Source: an uncultured Pseudomonadales bacterium (GTDB taxonomy: Bacteria; Pseudomonadota; Gammaproteobacteria; Pseudomonadales; Azotimanducaceae). From it: 64,000 nucleotides of DNA. Below the pieces are notes generated by a model, which did not search any database, had not been told where the DNA came from, and was given only the letters and a program-made list of their open reading frames with translations. Every line of letters begins with the position of its first letter. Within the stretch, counting starts at the first letter, position 1. Position numbers and translations under genes: made by a program. Positions 26,485 to 34,949 of the stretch are shown here, in pieces. The DNA lies in the NCBI GenBank assembly GCA_951813295.1, contig CATOTI010000002.1:2986522-3050521 (forward strand). Direction: 5' to 3'.

Positions 26485-27003
26485 ATGTTTCGTGACGCCT
26501 ACATCGCACTCTCGGGCTTCTTCGCCCAGGGTGGGGACGTGCTTTACCTGATCATGATCACGACGTTCCTGATGTGGACGTTGATGTTCGAACGTTTCTA
26601 CTACTTCCGCACGGAGCACAAAAACGTGGTCCGTGCGGCGACCGATCGATGGGAGTCGCGCCAGGAACGTAATTCCTGGTCGGCCAAGCGCGTGCGCGAG
26701 GCCGTGATCTCCGAGACCATCGAGAAAATCCAGGGTAACTTTCCGATCATCCAGACCTGTGTGGCGCTATGCCCGCTGCTGGGCTTGCTCGGGACGGTAA
26801 CGGGTATGATCAGCGTGTTCGACGCGATGGCGACACAAGGTGGTAATGCGCGCTCAATGGCCGCAGGTGTATCACAGGCGACCATCCCGACGATGTGCGG
26901 CATGATTGCGTCCCTATCGGGTTTGTTCGGGACAACGTTCATCAAAAAGCAGATCATGACGGAATCGGAGCTCATCGAAGACCATCTAACGATGGATCAC
27001 TAG
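26485..27003 (+). CDS. exbB: ExbB-type proton channel subunit
   Basis: A 172-residue MotA/TolQ/ExbB protein with three membrane helices (about 15-38, 85-112, 125-150). The conserved GLLGTVTGMISVFDAMA and the following IPTMCGMIASLSGLFGT are present. With ExbD it forms the proton-driven motor that energises TonB. It begins 13 bases after ttpC and is followed by exbD 26 bases later. Confidence 0.93.
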   Translation: MFRDAYIALSGFFAQGGDVLYLIMITTFLMWTLMFERFYYFRTEHKNVVRAATDRWESRQERNSWSAKRVREAVISETIEKIQGNFPIIQTCVALCPLLGLLGTVTGMISVFDAMATQGGNARSMAAGVSQATIPTMCGMIASLSGLFGTTFIKKQIMTESELIEDHLTMDH

Positions 27004-27029
27004 ACGAGCGGTCAAAGGGAGGAGGAACC

Positions 27030-27431
27030 ATGGCTCGAAGCCGGTTTGCCAAGGACGACGACGAATCCGACATCAATTTGACGCCGATGCTTGATGTCGT
27101 CTTCATCATGTTGATCTTCTTCATCGTGACGGCGACGTTCATCAAGCAGGCGGGGATCGAAGTTCGACGCCCTGATGCGTTGACGGACGAGAAGAAACCC
27201 ACCGTGAGTGTGTTGATCGCTATCAGCGCGCAGGGTGATATCTGGATCGATAAGAAAAAAGTAGACGTGACGGCGGTACGCGCGCACATCGAACGTCTAC
27301 ATGCCGAGAATCCGAAGGGTGGCATCGTCATCCAGGCGGATCGCGAGGCGAAGTACGAGAAACTCAAGGCCGTGTTGGACGCATCTCGGGCGTCTGGAGT
27401 CACCGAGGTTGCGATATCCACAGAGGAATAG
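27030..27431 (+). CDS. exbD: ExbD-type biopolymer transport subunit
   Basis: A 133-residue protein with a short cytoplasmic end, one membrane helix (residues 21-42) whose Asp in TPMLDVVFIMLIFFIVT is the expected proton-carrying residue, and a periplasmic domain ending in VLDASRASGVTEVAISTEE. ATG 27030 follows a strong GGGAGGAGG site; a longer frame lies inside exbB and is not used. An 8-bp hairpin (TAGCCGAA/TTCGGCTA, 27429-27447) begins at its stop codon and may set the exbD to tonB ratio. Confidence 0.93.
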   Translation: MARSRFAKDDDESDINLTPMLDVVFIMLIFFIVTATFIKQAGIEVRRPDALTDEKKPTVSVLIAISAQGDIWIDKKKVDVTAVRAHIERLHAENPKGGIVIQADREAKYEKLKAVLDASRASGVTEVAISTEE

Positions 27432-27466
27432 CCGAACCGTTCGGCTATAGAGAGAGGTAATCCATC

Positions 27467-28069
27467 ATGGTAGTTCGCTATATCGTCGGCGTAGCCCTAG
27501 GCGCCGTTGCGACCTTCCTGCTCTTCATGTTGATGCAGGCTGTCGTCGCGAACCCCGAAGCCGCGGCTGACGCGGGTATCAAGGGCAAGGTCGTCGACTT
27601 TGTTCGGGTCCAAGAAGACCAGGAAATCATCACTAAACAACGTAAACCGAAGCCGCCGCCGCCGCCAGACGAGCCGCCGCCGGACATGCCGAAGCCGACG
27701 CTCGATTCGAACGTCTCCGTCGGTGTCGACATCGGCGCCGTGCAGGTCGACGTAGACGTCAATGTCTCTGGCGCGGGCGGGTTCTCTTCCGACGGCGAAT
27801 ATCTGCCGATCGTGAAGGTGGCGCCGATCTATCCGCGGCGTGCGCAAACCCGTGGTATCGAAGGCTACGTCCTGCTCGAATTCGTCGTGACCTCGACGGG
27901 TGCGGTGCGTGATCCGATCGTCATCGAAGCCAAGCCGCCGGGCATCTTCGACCGCGCGGCGACCAACGCAGCGCTCAAGTTCAAGTACAAGCCGAAGGTC
28001 GTCAACGGCGAACCAATCGAGGTGGCGGGTGTTCGCAACCGCATCACCTTCGAACTCACCGACGGTTAA
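27467..28069 (+). CDS. tonB: TonB-family energy transducer
   Basis: A 200-residue protein: membrane anchor at residues 6-24, a proline-rich spacer (KPPPPPDEPPPDMPKP near 62-77), and the C-terminal TonB domain with YPRRAQTRGIEGYVLLEFVVTSTG and AALKFKYKPKVVNG. It spans the periplasm to open outer-membrane TonB-dependent receptors. Its short spacer and the gene order match the TonB2 class and not the classical TonB1. No receptor gene is in the window. Confidence 0.94.
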   Translation: MVVRYIVGVALGAVATFLLFMLMQAVVANPEAAADAGIKGKVVDFVRVQEDQEIITKQRKPKPPPPPDEPPPDMPKPTLDSNVSVGVDIGAVQVDVDVNVSGAGGFSSDGEYLPIVKVAPIYPRRAQTRGIEGYVLLEFVVTSTGAVRDPIVIEAKPPGIFDRAATNAALKFKYKPKVVNGEPIEVAGVRNRITFELTDG

Positions 28070-28078
28070 GGAGGCAGC

Positions 28079-29419
28079 ATGAAAAGAGCAGTCGCCCTTG
28101 CCACCCGGTGGCTAGTCGTCACGATGATCGTGGGCCTCGGTTCGATCGCGGTCGAATCCGTCGTCGGGTTCGACCCGACCGCGGCCAACGCGCAGGAAAA
28201 CGCGCGTAAGAAAAAGCCACGTCGTGTTCCCAACATGACCGAAGCGACGTTCAAGAAGCTCGCGGAAATCCAAGAGCTGATGGACGCCGACGACAATGAC
28301 GGTGCGATTCTGATCGCCAAGGAAATGCTCGAACGGAGTCGTCGGTACAACGGCAACGAGTTGGCCCAGGTGCACAACATGTTGGCGGTCCTCTACTACG
28401 GGAAAGAGGACAACCCGAACGTGATCTATCACTACGAGCAGATCCTTGCCCAAGTGCCCGACATCACGGAAGGCATGGAAACGTCGACGATCTACAACCT
28501 CGCGCAGCTCTACTTCGTCGAGGAGCAGTTCGATAACTCTCTGGAGTACATCGAGAAGTGGATTACGCTCGCCGAGAACCCGGACCCGAAGGCTTATTAC
28601 TTCATGGGTCAGGTCTACTACCAGATGCAGGACTATCCCCAATCGATCGAGACGATCGAGTTGGCGATCAGGATCGCCAAAGAGCGATCGATGGTGATCA
28701 AGGAAAACTGGTGGTCGTTGCTGCGGTTCCTGTATTTCGAGCTCGAGAACTGGGACAAGGTGATCGAAATCCTCGAAGTTCTCGTCAAGGAATTCCCGAA
28801 GCGCGCCTATTGGCTGCAGCTCGCGGGTGTCTATGGCCAGGAGGACATGGAAGACCAGCAGCTGCAGGCGTTCGAAGCGGCCCACGTAGCGGGTTTCCTC
28901 GAGACCGAAAGCGATCTCATGACGTACGGCGGAATCCTGCTGCAGAACGAGAATCCCTGGCGCGCGAGCCGTTACATGCAAGAAGCGGTCGACGCGGGGA
29001 TCATCGAACCGACGGCCAAGAATCTGCAGCAGCTCGGCCAGGCATATCAGCTTGCGCAGGAAACGGACGATGCGATCACCGTGTTCGAAGCCGCGGGCAA
29101 GTTGTCGGATGACGGCAATATCTATGACCGGCTCTCGGCGCTCTATCTCGAGAAGGATCGCTTCTTCGAATGTGAGCAAGCGGCGAAGCAGGCCATCGAC
29201 AAGGGCGGTTTGAGGAAGGCCTACAACACGGAAATCGTGTTGGGTATGTGCCAGTTCAATCAAGACAAGTTCACGGACGCCCGCAAGACTTTTGTCGAAG
29301 CGCGCAAGCGAACTCGTGATTTGAAAGAACGGGCTGCCGAACGACAATGTCAGCAGTGGATCGCTTACATCGACAACACCGTCAAGAGAAACCAGCAGCT
29401 CGAGGCTGCCGGACTCTAG
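28079..29419 (+). CDS. TPR-repeat protein of the TonB-type operon
   Basis: A 446-residue exported protein with a signal peptide (ends near residue 40, TAANAQ) and helical repeats throughout, among them clear TPR blocks such as AQLYFVEEQFDNSLEYIEKWI, YFMGQVYYQMQDYPQSIETIELAI and YDRLSALYLEKDRFFECEQAAKQAI. It is the sixth and last gene of the DUF3450-ttpC-exbB-exbD-tonB group, 10 bases after tonB and closed by a terminator. TPR proteins at this place are common in the related operons and may help dock TonB or the coiled-coil protein; that is inference. Confidence 0.88.
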   Translation: MKRAVALATRWLVVTMIVGLGSIAVESVVGFDPTAANAQENARKKKPRRVPNMTEATFKKLAEIQELMDADDNDGAILIAKEMLERSRRYNGNELAQVHNMLAVLYYGKEDNPNVIYHYEQILAQVPDITEGMETSTIYNLAQLYFVEEQFDNSLEYIEKWITLAENPDPKAYYFMGQVYYQMQDYPQSIETIELAIRIAKERSMVIKENWWSLLRFLYFELENWDKVIEILEVLVKEFPKRAYWLQLAGVYGQEDMEDQQLQAFEAAHVAGFLETESDLMTYGGILLQNENPWRASRYMQEAVDAGIIEPTAKNLQQLGQAYQLAQETDDAITVFEAAGKLSDDGNIYDRLSALYLEKDRFFECEQAAKQAIDKGGLRKAYNTEIVLGMCQFNQDKFTDARKTFVEARKRTRDLKERAAERQCQQWIAYIDNTVKRNQQLEAAGL

Positions 29420-29444
29420 TCGAGTTGGTCGATATTCGTGACAG

Positions 29445-29471
29445 CCGGCCCGCTTAGCGGGCCGGTTTTTT
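29445..29471 (+). terminator. Rho-independent terminator after the TonB-type operon
   Basis: Perfect 9-bp stem CCGGCCCGC/GCGGGCCGG with a 3-base loop, followed by six T. It lies 25 bases after the TPR gene stop and isolates ribE downstream. Confidence 0.95.
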
Positions 29472-29573
29472 ATGTGCCGGTTGTAAGGCTCGCGCCGATG
29501 GCAATGGACGCGCGATGGCGGTCGGATCGATAGCGGGCGACCTTAAGTCAAGGGCCCAAAGAAGAGCAGAACT

Positions 29574-30251
29574 ATGTTTACGGGAATCGTGCAAGGGATG
29601 GCGGGGGTCGTCGGGATCACGCCCCACGGTGAGACGACAACGATCCTCGTCGACCTCGGCGAGGCGACGGCGGGCCTCGAGCTCGGTGCTTCCGTCGCCC
29701 TCAACGGTAACTGCGTGACGGTGGTGGCCGTGCAGGGGTCGATCGTCCATTTCGACTTGATCCGTGAGACTCTCGAGATCTCCAATCTCGGCGATCTCAG
29801 CGTCGGGGATCGGCTGAACTTCGAGCGATCGTTCAGAGTTGGCGACGAGGTGGGCGGTCATATTCTTTCCGGTCACGTCGCCTCGACGGTCGAGGTCGCC
29901 GATCGATTGGACGACGGCGGCCACCAGGTGCTCACCTTCGCCGTGCCCAAGCGCTGGATGCCCTGTCTCATGCCCAAAGGCTTTGTCGCGTTGAATGGCG
30001 CGAGCCTGACGATTGTGGACGTCGACCGGGATGCCTGCTCGTTCACCGTCAGTCTGATTCCCGAAACGCTAGCGCGCACGACGTTCTCCGATCTCGGCGT
30101 TGGCGATCGCGTCAATCTCGAAGTTGATTCCACCACGCAAGCCGTTGTCGAGACGGTCGAGCAGCTCTTGAACGATGACGCGTTGCTCGCGCACCTGTCG
30201 GAAGTCGTTGCGAACCGAATTGCGCCGTCAGCGAGTGAGTCGCCCGGATGA
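29574..30251 (+). CDS. ribE: Riboflavin synthase, alpha subunit
   Basis: A 225-residue enzyme that turns two 6,7-dimethyl-8-ribityllumazine molecules into riboflavin. It has the exact N terminus MFTGIVQG and two barrel repeats; the first has LGASVALNGNCVTVV and GDRLNFERS, the second GFVALNGASLTIVDV and VGDRVNLEVD. The linker GGHILSGHVAST is typical. No FMN riboswitch pattern was seen in the 100 bases upstream. It overlaps pyrF by 4 bases. Confidence 0.96.
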   Translation: MFTGIVQGMAGVVGITPHGETTTILVDLGEATAGLELGASVALNGNCVTVVAVQGSIVHFDLIRETLEISNLGDLSVGDRLNFERSFRVGDEVGGHILSGHVASTVEVADRLDDGGHQVLTFAVPKRWMPCLMPKGFVALNGASLTIVDVDRDACSFTVSLIPETLARTTFSDLGVGDRVNLEVDSTTQAVVETVEQLLNDDALLAHLSEVVANRIAPSASESPG

Positions 30252-31075
30252 CGTCCTTCAACGAAGTGCTCGATGCCTCGATAACGGGCAAGGACTCGGC
30301 GCTTTGCGTCGGCCTCGATCCGCGGATCGACAGAATGGCGCCGTCGATACAGGCCGGTGACCGACCGGTGTTCGAGTTCTGTCGGCGTATGGTCGACGCT
30401 ACCGCAGCGTACGCCGCGTGTTTCAAACCCCAGATCGCCTATTTCGCGGCTGAAGGCGCGGAGCAGGATCTTGTCGATACGATCGACTACGTCCACACCG
30501 AGTACCCGGGTACGCCGGTGATCCTCGACGCCAAACGAGGCGATGTCGGGGAGACGGCGCAGCAATACGCGCGCGAGCTCTTCGAGCGGTTCGACGCGGA
30601 TGCGGCAACGATCAGCCCTTATCTTGGCTGGGACGCCATCGATCCCTACCTTGCTTTCGAGGGCAAGGGGTTATTCGTGCTATGCCATACCTCGAACCCG
30701 GAGAGCGGTTGGCTCCAGGAGTACCCCGAAGAAGCGCCCGTGTTCCGGCGGGTCGCCCAAGCGGTTGCAGCGCGACGCGACCCGCGACTCATGATGGTGG
30801 TCGGCGCGACCTTTCCGGAGCAACTCGGCATCGTTCGACGGGATGCTGAAAGCACGACGTTTCTCGTGCCAGGCGTTGGCGCGCAGGGCGGCGAGGTCGA
30901 CGCCGTCTTTCTCCACGGCGCAAATGCTGCCGGTGGCGGTTTGATCGTGAACGCATCGCGCAGCATCAACTATGCGAGTTCGGATGAGGATTTCGAAGAG
31001 GCCGCGACAACCGCGGCTCGCGATCTGCGCGATAGTTTGCGCAGGGCGCGCGATTTCGCGTTAAGAAAAAACTGA
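30248..31075 (+). CDS. pyrF: Orotidine 5'-phosphate decarboxylase, type 2
   Basis: A 275-residue enzyme of the last step of UMP synthesis. The catalytic Lys and Asp are in ILDAKRGDVGETAQQYA near residue 95, and the phosphate-binding end has VPGVGAQGGEVDAVF. The length and the early LCVGLDPR segment mark the longer type 2 form more usual in Actinobacteria, Myxococcota and some proteobacteria than the 245-residue enterobacterial form. It starts inside the ribE stop (ATGA). Confidence 0.94.
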   Translation: MTSFNEVLDASITGKDSALCVGLDPRIDRMAPSIQAGDRPVFEFCRRMVDATAAYAACFKPQIAYFAAEGAEQDLVDTIDYVHTEYPGTPVILDAKRGDVGETAQQYARELFERFDADAATISPYLGWDAIDPYLAFEGKGLFVLCHTSNPESGWLQEYPEEAPVFRRVAQAVAARRDPRLMMVVGATFPEQLGIVRRDAESTTFLVPGVGAQGGEVDAVFLHGANAAGGGLIVNASRSINYASSDEDFEEAATTAARDLRDSLRRARDFALRKN

Positions 31076-31116
31076 GCGCCACCCGACTCTGGCGTTTGAT
31101 CTGACTAGGAAGATTC

Positions 31117-32301
31117 ATGGCTGACGTACAACCCTTCCAGTGGGACGACCCGCTGCTGCTAGATGACGAGCTGACCGAAGACGAGAGCATGATCCGCGAT
31201 TCGACGCGGGCGTATGCGCAAGACAAGTTGATGAGCCGCGTGCTCGAAGCGAACCGCAATGAATTCTTTCATCGCGAAATCATGAATGAGATGGGTGAGT
31301 TAGGCCTGCTCGGCGCGACCCTGCCGACGAAGTATGGTTGCGCCGGGGTCAACTATGTCTCGTACGGCTTGATGGCGCGGGAGGTAGAACACGTCGATTC
31401 GGGCTATCGCTCGGCGATGAGCGTGCAGTCGTCTCTCGTCATGCATCCGATCCATGCCTACGGCTCGGAAGAGCAACGTCAGAAGTACCTGCCGAAGCTT
31501 GCGACCGGCGAGTGGGTCGGATGCTTCGGGCTGACGGAACCGGACCACGGTTCCGATCCTGGCAGCATGGTGACGCGTGCCGAGAAGACGGGTGACGGTT
31601 ATCTCCTGAACGGCGCGAAGATGTGGATCACGAACTCGCCGATTGCGGACGTCGCCGTCGTCTGGGCGAAGCTCGACGGCAAGATTCGAGGGTTCGTCGT
31701 GGAACGGTCGATGCCGGGTTTCTCCACGCCCAAGATCGAAGGAAAGATGAGCCTGCGCGCGTCCATTACCGGCCAGATCGTGCTCGAAGACGTATTGGTC
31801 CCGGAAGAAAACCTCCTCCCGAATGCATCCGGCCTGGGTGGTCCGTTCGGCTGTTTGAACCGCGCGCGTTACGGCATTGCTTGGGGATCGATGGGCGCGG
31901 CCGAGTTCTGCTGGCACGCCGCGCGCCAGTACGTGCTCGATCGACAGCAGTTCGGCCGGCCGTTGGCGGCCAACCAACTGGTGCAGAAGAAGCTTGCGGA
32001 CATGCAGACCGAAATCACGCTCGGACTGCACTCCTGCCTGCGTATGGGGCGGCTCTTCGACGAAGGTCGGCTCGCGATCGAGAACATATCACTCTTGAAG
32101 CGCAACAATTGCGGCAAGGCTCTCGACATTGCCCGGACCGCGCGTGATATGCATGGTGGCAACGGGATTTCGGATGAGTACCACGTCATCCGTCATGTGA
32201 TGAATCTCGAAACCGTGAATACCTACGAAGGCACGCACGATATCCATGCGCTGATTCTCGGGCGCGCCCAGACGGGTATCCAGGCGTTTACGGGCGGCTG
32301 A
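31117..32301 (+). CDS. gcdH: Glutaryl-CoA dehydrogenase (acyl-CoA dehydrogenase family)
   Basis: A 394-residue flavoenzyme expected to oxidise and decarboxylate glutaryl-CoA to crotonyl-CoA in lysine and tryptophan breakdown. It has [17 protein letters not shown], the WITNSP segment and the catalytic Glu371 in [15 protein letters not shown]. The N-terminal [13 protein letters not shown] and the [13 protein letters not shown] run are those of the GCDH clade, not of general acyl-CoA dehydrogenases. It stands alone on its strand after pyrF, and no glutaconate genes are near. Confidence 0.92.
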   Translation: MADVQPFQWDDPLLLDDELTEDESMIRDSTRAYAQDKLMSRVLEANRNEFFHREIMNEMGELGLLGATLPTKYGCAGVNYVSYGLMAREVEHVDSGYRSAMSVQSSLVMHPIHAYGSEEQRQKYLPKLATGEWVGCFGLTEPDHGSDPGSMVTRAEKTGDGYLLNGAKMWITNSPIADVAVVWAKLDGKIRGFVVERSMPGFSTPKIEGKMSLRASITGQIVLEDVLVPEENLLPNASGLGGPFGCLNRARYGIAWGSMGAAEFCWHAARQYVLDRQQFGRPLAANQLVQKKLADMQTEITLGLHSCLRMGRLFDEGRLAIENISLLKRNNCGKALDIARTARDMHGGNGISDEYHVIRHVMNLETVNTYEGTHDIHALILGRAQTGIQAFTGG

Positions 32302-32307
32302 GGTTCC

Positions 32308-34173
32308 CTAGAGTTCGCGCACGACGCGAAAGCCGCGCCTAATCCGACCGTCCGCGCCTGGGATGCGCAAGGTCGCGCGAATATCCTGACTCGGTGTCAG
32401 CCAGCTCCCACCGCGCACCACCCAGGTGTGGCAGGCGGGCTCCTCTCGCGGTCCGGCGCGCAACCGCGGCCCCGGATGGCGCTCGTACCAGCAATCCGAG
32501 ACCCACTCCGCGACATTGCCGATCATGTCGTAGAGTCCCCAGGGATTCGGTTGGAACGATCCGACCGGCGCGAGTTCCTTGAAGCCGTCGCTACAAATGA
32601 CGGCGTCCGTGCGGGCGTATTCACGCATCGATTGGTCACGAACGTTCTCATAAACGCAGACACCGTCGAGGCGGGGGCCGTCGAAAACCGCATATAGCGG
32701 TGTGCTCGTACCGGCACGGGCGGCGTACTCCCACTCGACCTCGCTGGGCAGGCGATAGCGGTGACCGGTCTCGGTCGATAGCCACCGTGTGTACGCGACG
32801 GCGGAAGCCCACTCGATCCCGTTGACGGGGAACGAGGCCGAGTCCGGATCGACCGCCCTCTCGGTATCGAACCGCGCGTATTCGCCCTGCGTCACTTCGA
32901 AGATGCCGAGGGCGAAGGACTCGTAGAGTTCGACGGTACGTCGCGGTCCTTCGTCTGGCGGTCCGTCATCTATGCCGAGCCCGAACGACCCGGAACTGAT
33001 GACAATCAGTTCGGGGCCTGTCCCCCCACTCGACAAGGGATCGCTGAACCGACGTCCGGCGGTGACTCGCTGGGCCGGTAGCCGTACGCGTTTGACGGTC
33101 GTCGGCTCGTTAATGTTCCACTTCGCGCGGAAGGTCTGATGGTCCTTGGCACGCACGGTTACCCGTACTGGGCCGAAAGGCACGTCGAGAGGTGCCACGT
33201 AGCGTGCCGTCCTGCGGTTGCCGGCCTTGATGATGACTTCGGCGTCGGTTGGTTGGGCCGTAATCGACAGTCGGCTGATGGCTGTTGCCAGCGAGATGCT
33301 GTGCTGGTTGAGGCCCTCCGTCACATCCATCCGTTCTCGTTTGGTCAGAAACCCGGGGGCCGAAACCACCACTTGGTGTCGACCTTGCTCGAGGCGCATG
33401 CCGCGAACGTAGGGCTCGCCTGCCACGCGAACGCGAGCGTCTGTCGGCTCGACATCGATCAAGAGGGTGCCGAGCGGCTTGCGTTCGAGGTCGACGCTCA
33501 CGGCGTTCTCCTCACCCGGAAGAACGTCGACCTCGATGGTGGCCGATTGACGACCGGCAAGTTCGAGTGTGACCTCGTATCGTCCGGTCGGCGTATCAAG
33601 TTCGAGAGGTGCTTCGCCGTCCTGAAGAACGCCATTGAACGTCACCGTGGCGCCCTTGGGGTTCGACGCGATCAGGAGGCTCGTCTCGACCGGTTCGAAG
33701 ACGACGGTTAGTTGCCCTGGTTCGTCGCGGACTGCCTGAAAGCGTTCGATGACGGGTTCGTGAAACGGGTGCTGGAAACGGACCACCCGCTCGCCCGCCA
33801 GAACGTCTTCGACCACGAGGGGCGTGTGGCCGACGCGTTCGCCGTCGATGAGCACGACCGCCTCGGCCGGCGTCGTCGAGAAGGTGAGATCAGTGGTTCC
33901 GAGGACGAGTTGCGGACCGATGCCACCAGTCAGCCAATCCCAGCCGAGGGCAATCGCGATGACGACGGGCGCGATGGTGTATCGCGCGACGCGGCTCGCG
34001 TCGCGGGCGGAAGCCTGGGCGGTCGTACGGTTCAGTTCTCGGCCCTCGAACTCAATGAAAAAACGGTGCGCACGCCGATTCCCAACCGGTGTACATGACG
34101 TCACGGTGATATCACGAGTGGCACGGAGATCGCGAGCGACGGCGTCAAAAAGTCGACCCGGTGATATCACCAC
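32308..34173 (-). CDS. Membrane-anchored PEGA and sulfatase-modifying-factor-like protein
   Basis: About 621 residues: a short cytoplasmic part, a membrane helix near residues 66-82, then three or four PEGA-like repeats to about 350 (for example ASNPKGATVTFNGV and DVEPTDARVRVAGEPYVRG), and a C-terminal SUMF1/FGE-like lectin fold from about 370 (MIGNVAEWVSDCWY, VVRGGSW). The active cysteines of true formylglycine-generating enzyme are missing: it ends GFRVVREL where the enzyme has GFRC. It is more likely a binding or scaffold protein. The start is uncertain; GTG 34173 is the longest choice and GTG 34104 is also possible. Confidence 0.78.
   Translation of the reverse strand: MVISPGRLFDAVARDLRATRDITVTSCTPVGNRRAHRFFIEFEGRELNRTTAQASARDASRVARYTIAPVVIAIALGWDWLTGGIGPQLVLGTTDLTFSTTPAEAVVLIDGERVGHTPLVVEDVLAGERVVRFQHPFHEPVIERFQAVRDEPGQLTVVFEPVETSLLIASNPKGATVTFNGVLQDGEAPLELDTPTGRYEVTLELAGRQSATIEVDVLPGEENAVSVDLERKPLGTLLIDVEPTDARVRVAGEPYVRGMRLEQGRHQVVVSAPGFLTKRERMDVTEGLNQHSISLATAISRLSITAQPTDAEVIIKAGNRRTARYVAPLDVPFGPVRVTVRAKDHQTFRAKWNINEPTTVKRVRLPAQRVTAGRRFSDPLSSGGTGPELIVISSGSFGLGIDDGPPDEGPRRTVELYESFALGIFEVTQGEYARFDTERAVDPDSASFPVNGIEWASAVAYTRWLSTETGHRYRLPSEVEWEYAARAGTSTPLYAVFDGPRLDGVCVYENVRDQSMREYARTDAVICSDGFKELAPVGSFQPNPWGLYDMIGNVAEWVSDCWYERHPGPRLRAGPREEPACHTWVVRGGSWLTPSQDIRATLRIPGADGRIRRGFRVVREL
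34106..34170. promoter_or_regulatory. Duplicated 10-bp palindrome near the PEGA gene start
   Basis: The perfect palindrome GTGATATCAC occurs at 34106-34115 and again at 34161-34170, 55 bases from centre to centre, about five helical turns. Both are at the 5' end of the PEGA protein gene. If translation starts at GTG 34104, both would be upstream and could bind a dimeric regulator; if it starts at 34173 they are within the coding region. Confidence 0.35.
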
Positions 34174-34288
34174 GGCATCACTTCGTGGAACTCTCTTGGA
34201 AAGTGCTGCGATCGGCGCCCATCGCCTTGTTGGGGCGGGGGGCGCGACCTAACGTTTTTCGGCACCTACTCGTCAAAGGCAAGGAAAC

Positions 34289-34945
34289 ATGATTCGAGTT
34301 GTTGTTGCCGATCATCATCGGCTGTTCCGAACGGGTTTGATTCGTTTACTGGCCGACGTCAAGTCGATCGAAATCGTGGCCGAGGCGGAGAGCGGCGAAG
34401 ATCTGGTCGCGTGCGTTCGCGAAACGAGTCCGCATGTCGTATTGATGGAAATATCGCTTCCCGGAATCGGTGGGTTCGAAGCCGCCCGGCGAATCTTCAG
34501 GATGGAGCTCGGCACACGGATCGTCATGGTCACCGCGGCGGAGCACGATCCGTTTCCCGCGCAGGCTTTGCGAAGTGGAGCGTCGGGATTCGTGACGAAA
34601 TGCGCCACGCGCGACGATGTCGTCAACGCCGTCAAATATGCCTACGCGGGTCAGCGGTTCGTCAGCGACGACGTCGCGCAACGGCTGGCTTTCCGAACGT
34701 TCGACGAACCCGAAGGGCCTTTCGATTCGTTGTCGAATCGCGAGATGCAGATCATGCTGATGGTGATCAACTGTCAGCGGGTGCACGACATTTCCGAGAA
34801 CCTGCATCTGTCACCGAAAACGGTGAACAGCTACCGCTACCGGATCTTCGACAAACTCAAGGTCGGTAGCGATGTCGAGCTTGCGTTACTGGCAGTCAAA
34901 CACGGCGTCATCAATCCGCATCTCGCGGCAGTGGGAACGGCCTGA
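34289..34945 (+). CDS. GacA/UvrY-like response regulator with altered phospho-site
   Basis: A 218-residue NarL/FixJ-family regulator: receiver domain (1-120) and LuxR-type helix-turn-helix (about 145-205, SNREMQIMLMVINC and LHLSPKTVNSYRYRIFDKL). It sits ahead of uvrC and pgsA like gacA/uvrY. The phospho-acceptor position 54 is Glu (VVLMEISLPGIGG) where GacA has Asp, and the usual DD pair near residue 8 reads DH. The Thr and Lys of the switch remain (MVTAAE, GFVTKCAT). It may therefore act without phosphorylation, with Glu imitating the active state. Confidence 0.88.
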   Translation: MIRVVVADHHRLFRTGLIRLLADVKSIEIVAEAESGEDLVACVRETSPHVVLMEISLPGIGGFEAARRIFRMELGTRIVMVTAAEHDPFPAQALRSGASGFVTKCATRDDVVNAVKYAYAGQRFVSDDVAQRLAFRTFDEPEGPFDSLSNREMQIMLMVINCQRVHDISENLHLSPKTVNSYRYRIFDKLKVGSDVELALLAVKHGVINPHLAAVGTA

Positions 34946-34949
34946 AGAC

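Noticed and set aside
28112..29347. Minus-strand frame of 411 codons over the TPR gene.
   Set aside because: Antisense shadow of a gene with clear TPR repeats and a place in the TonB-type operon.
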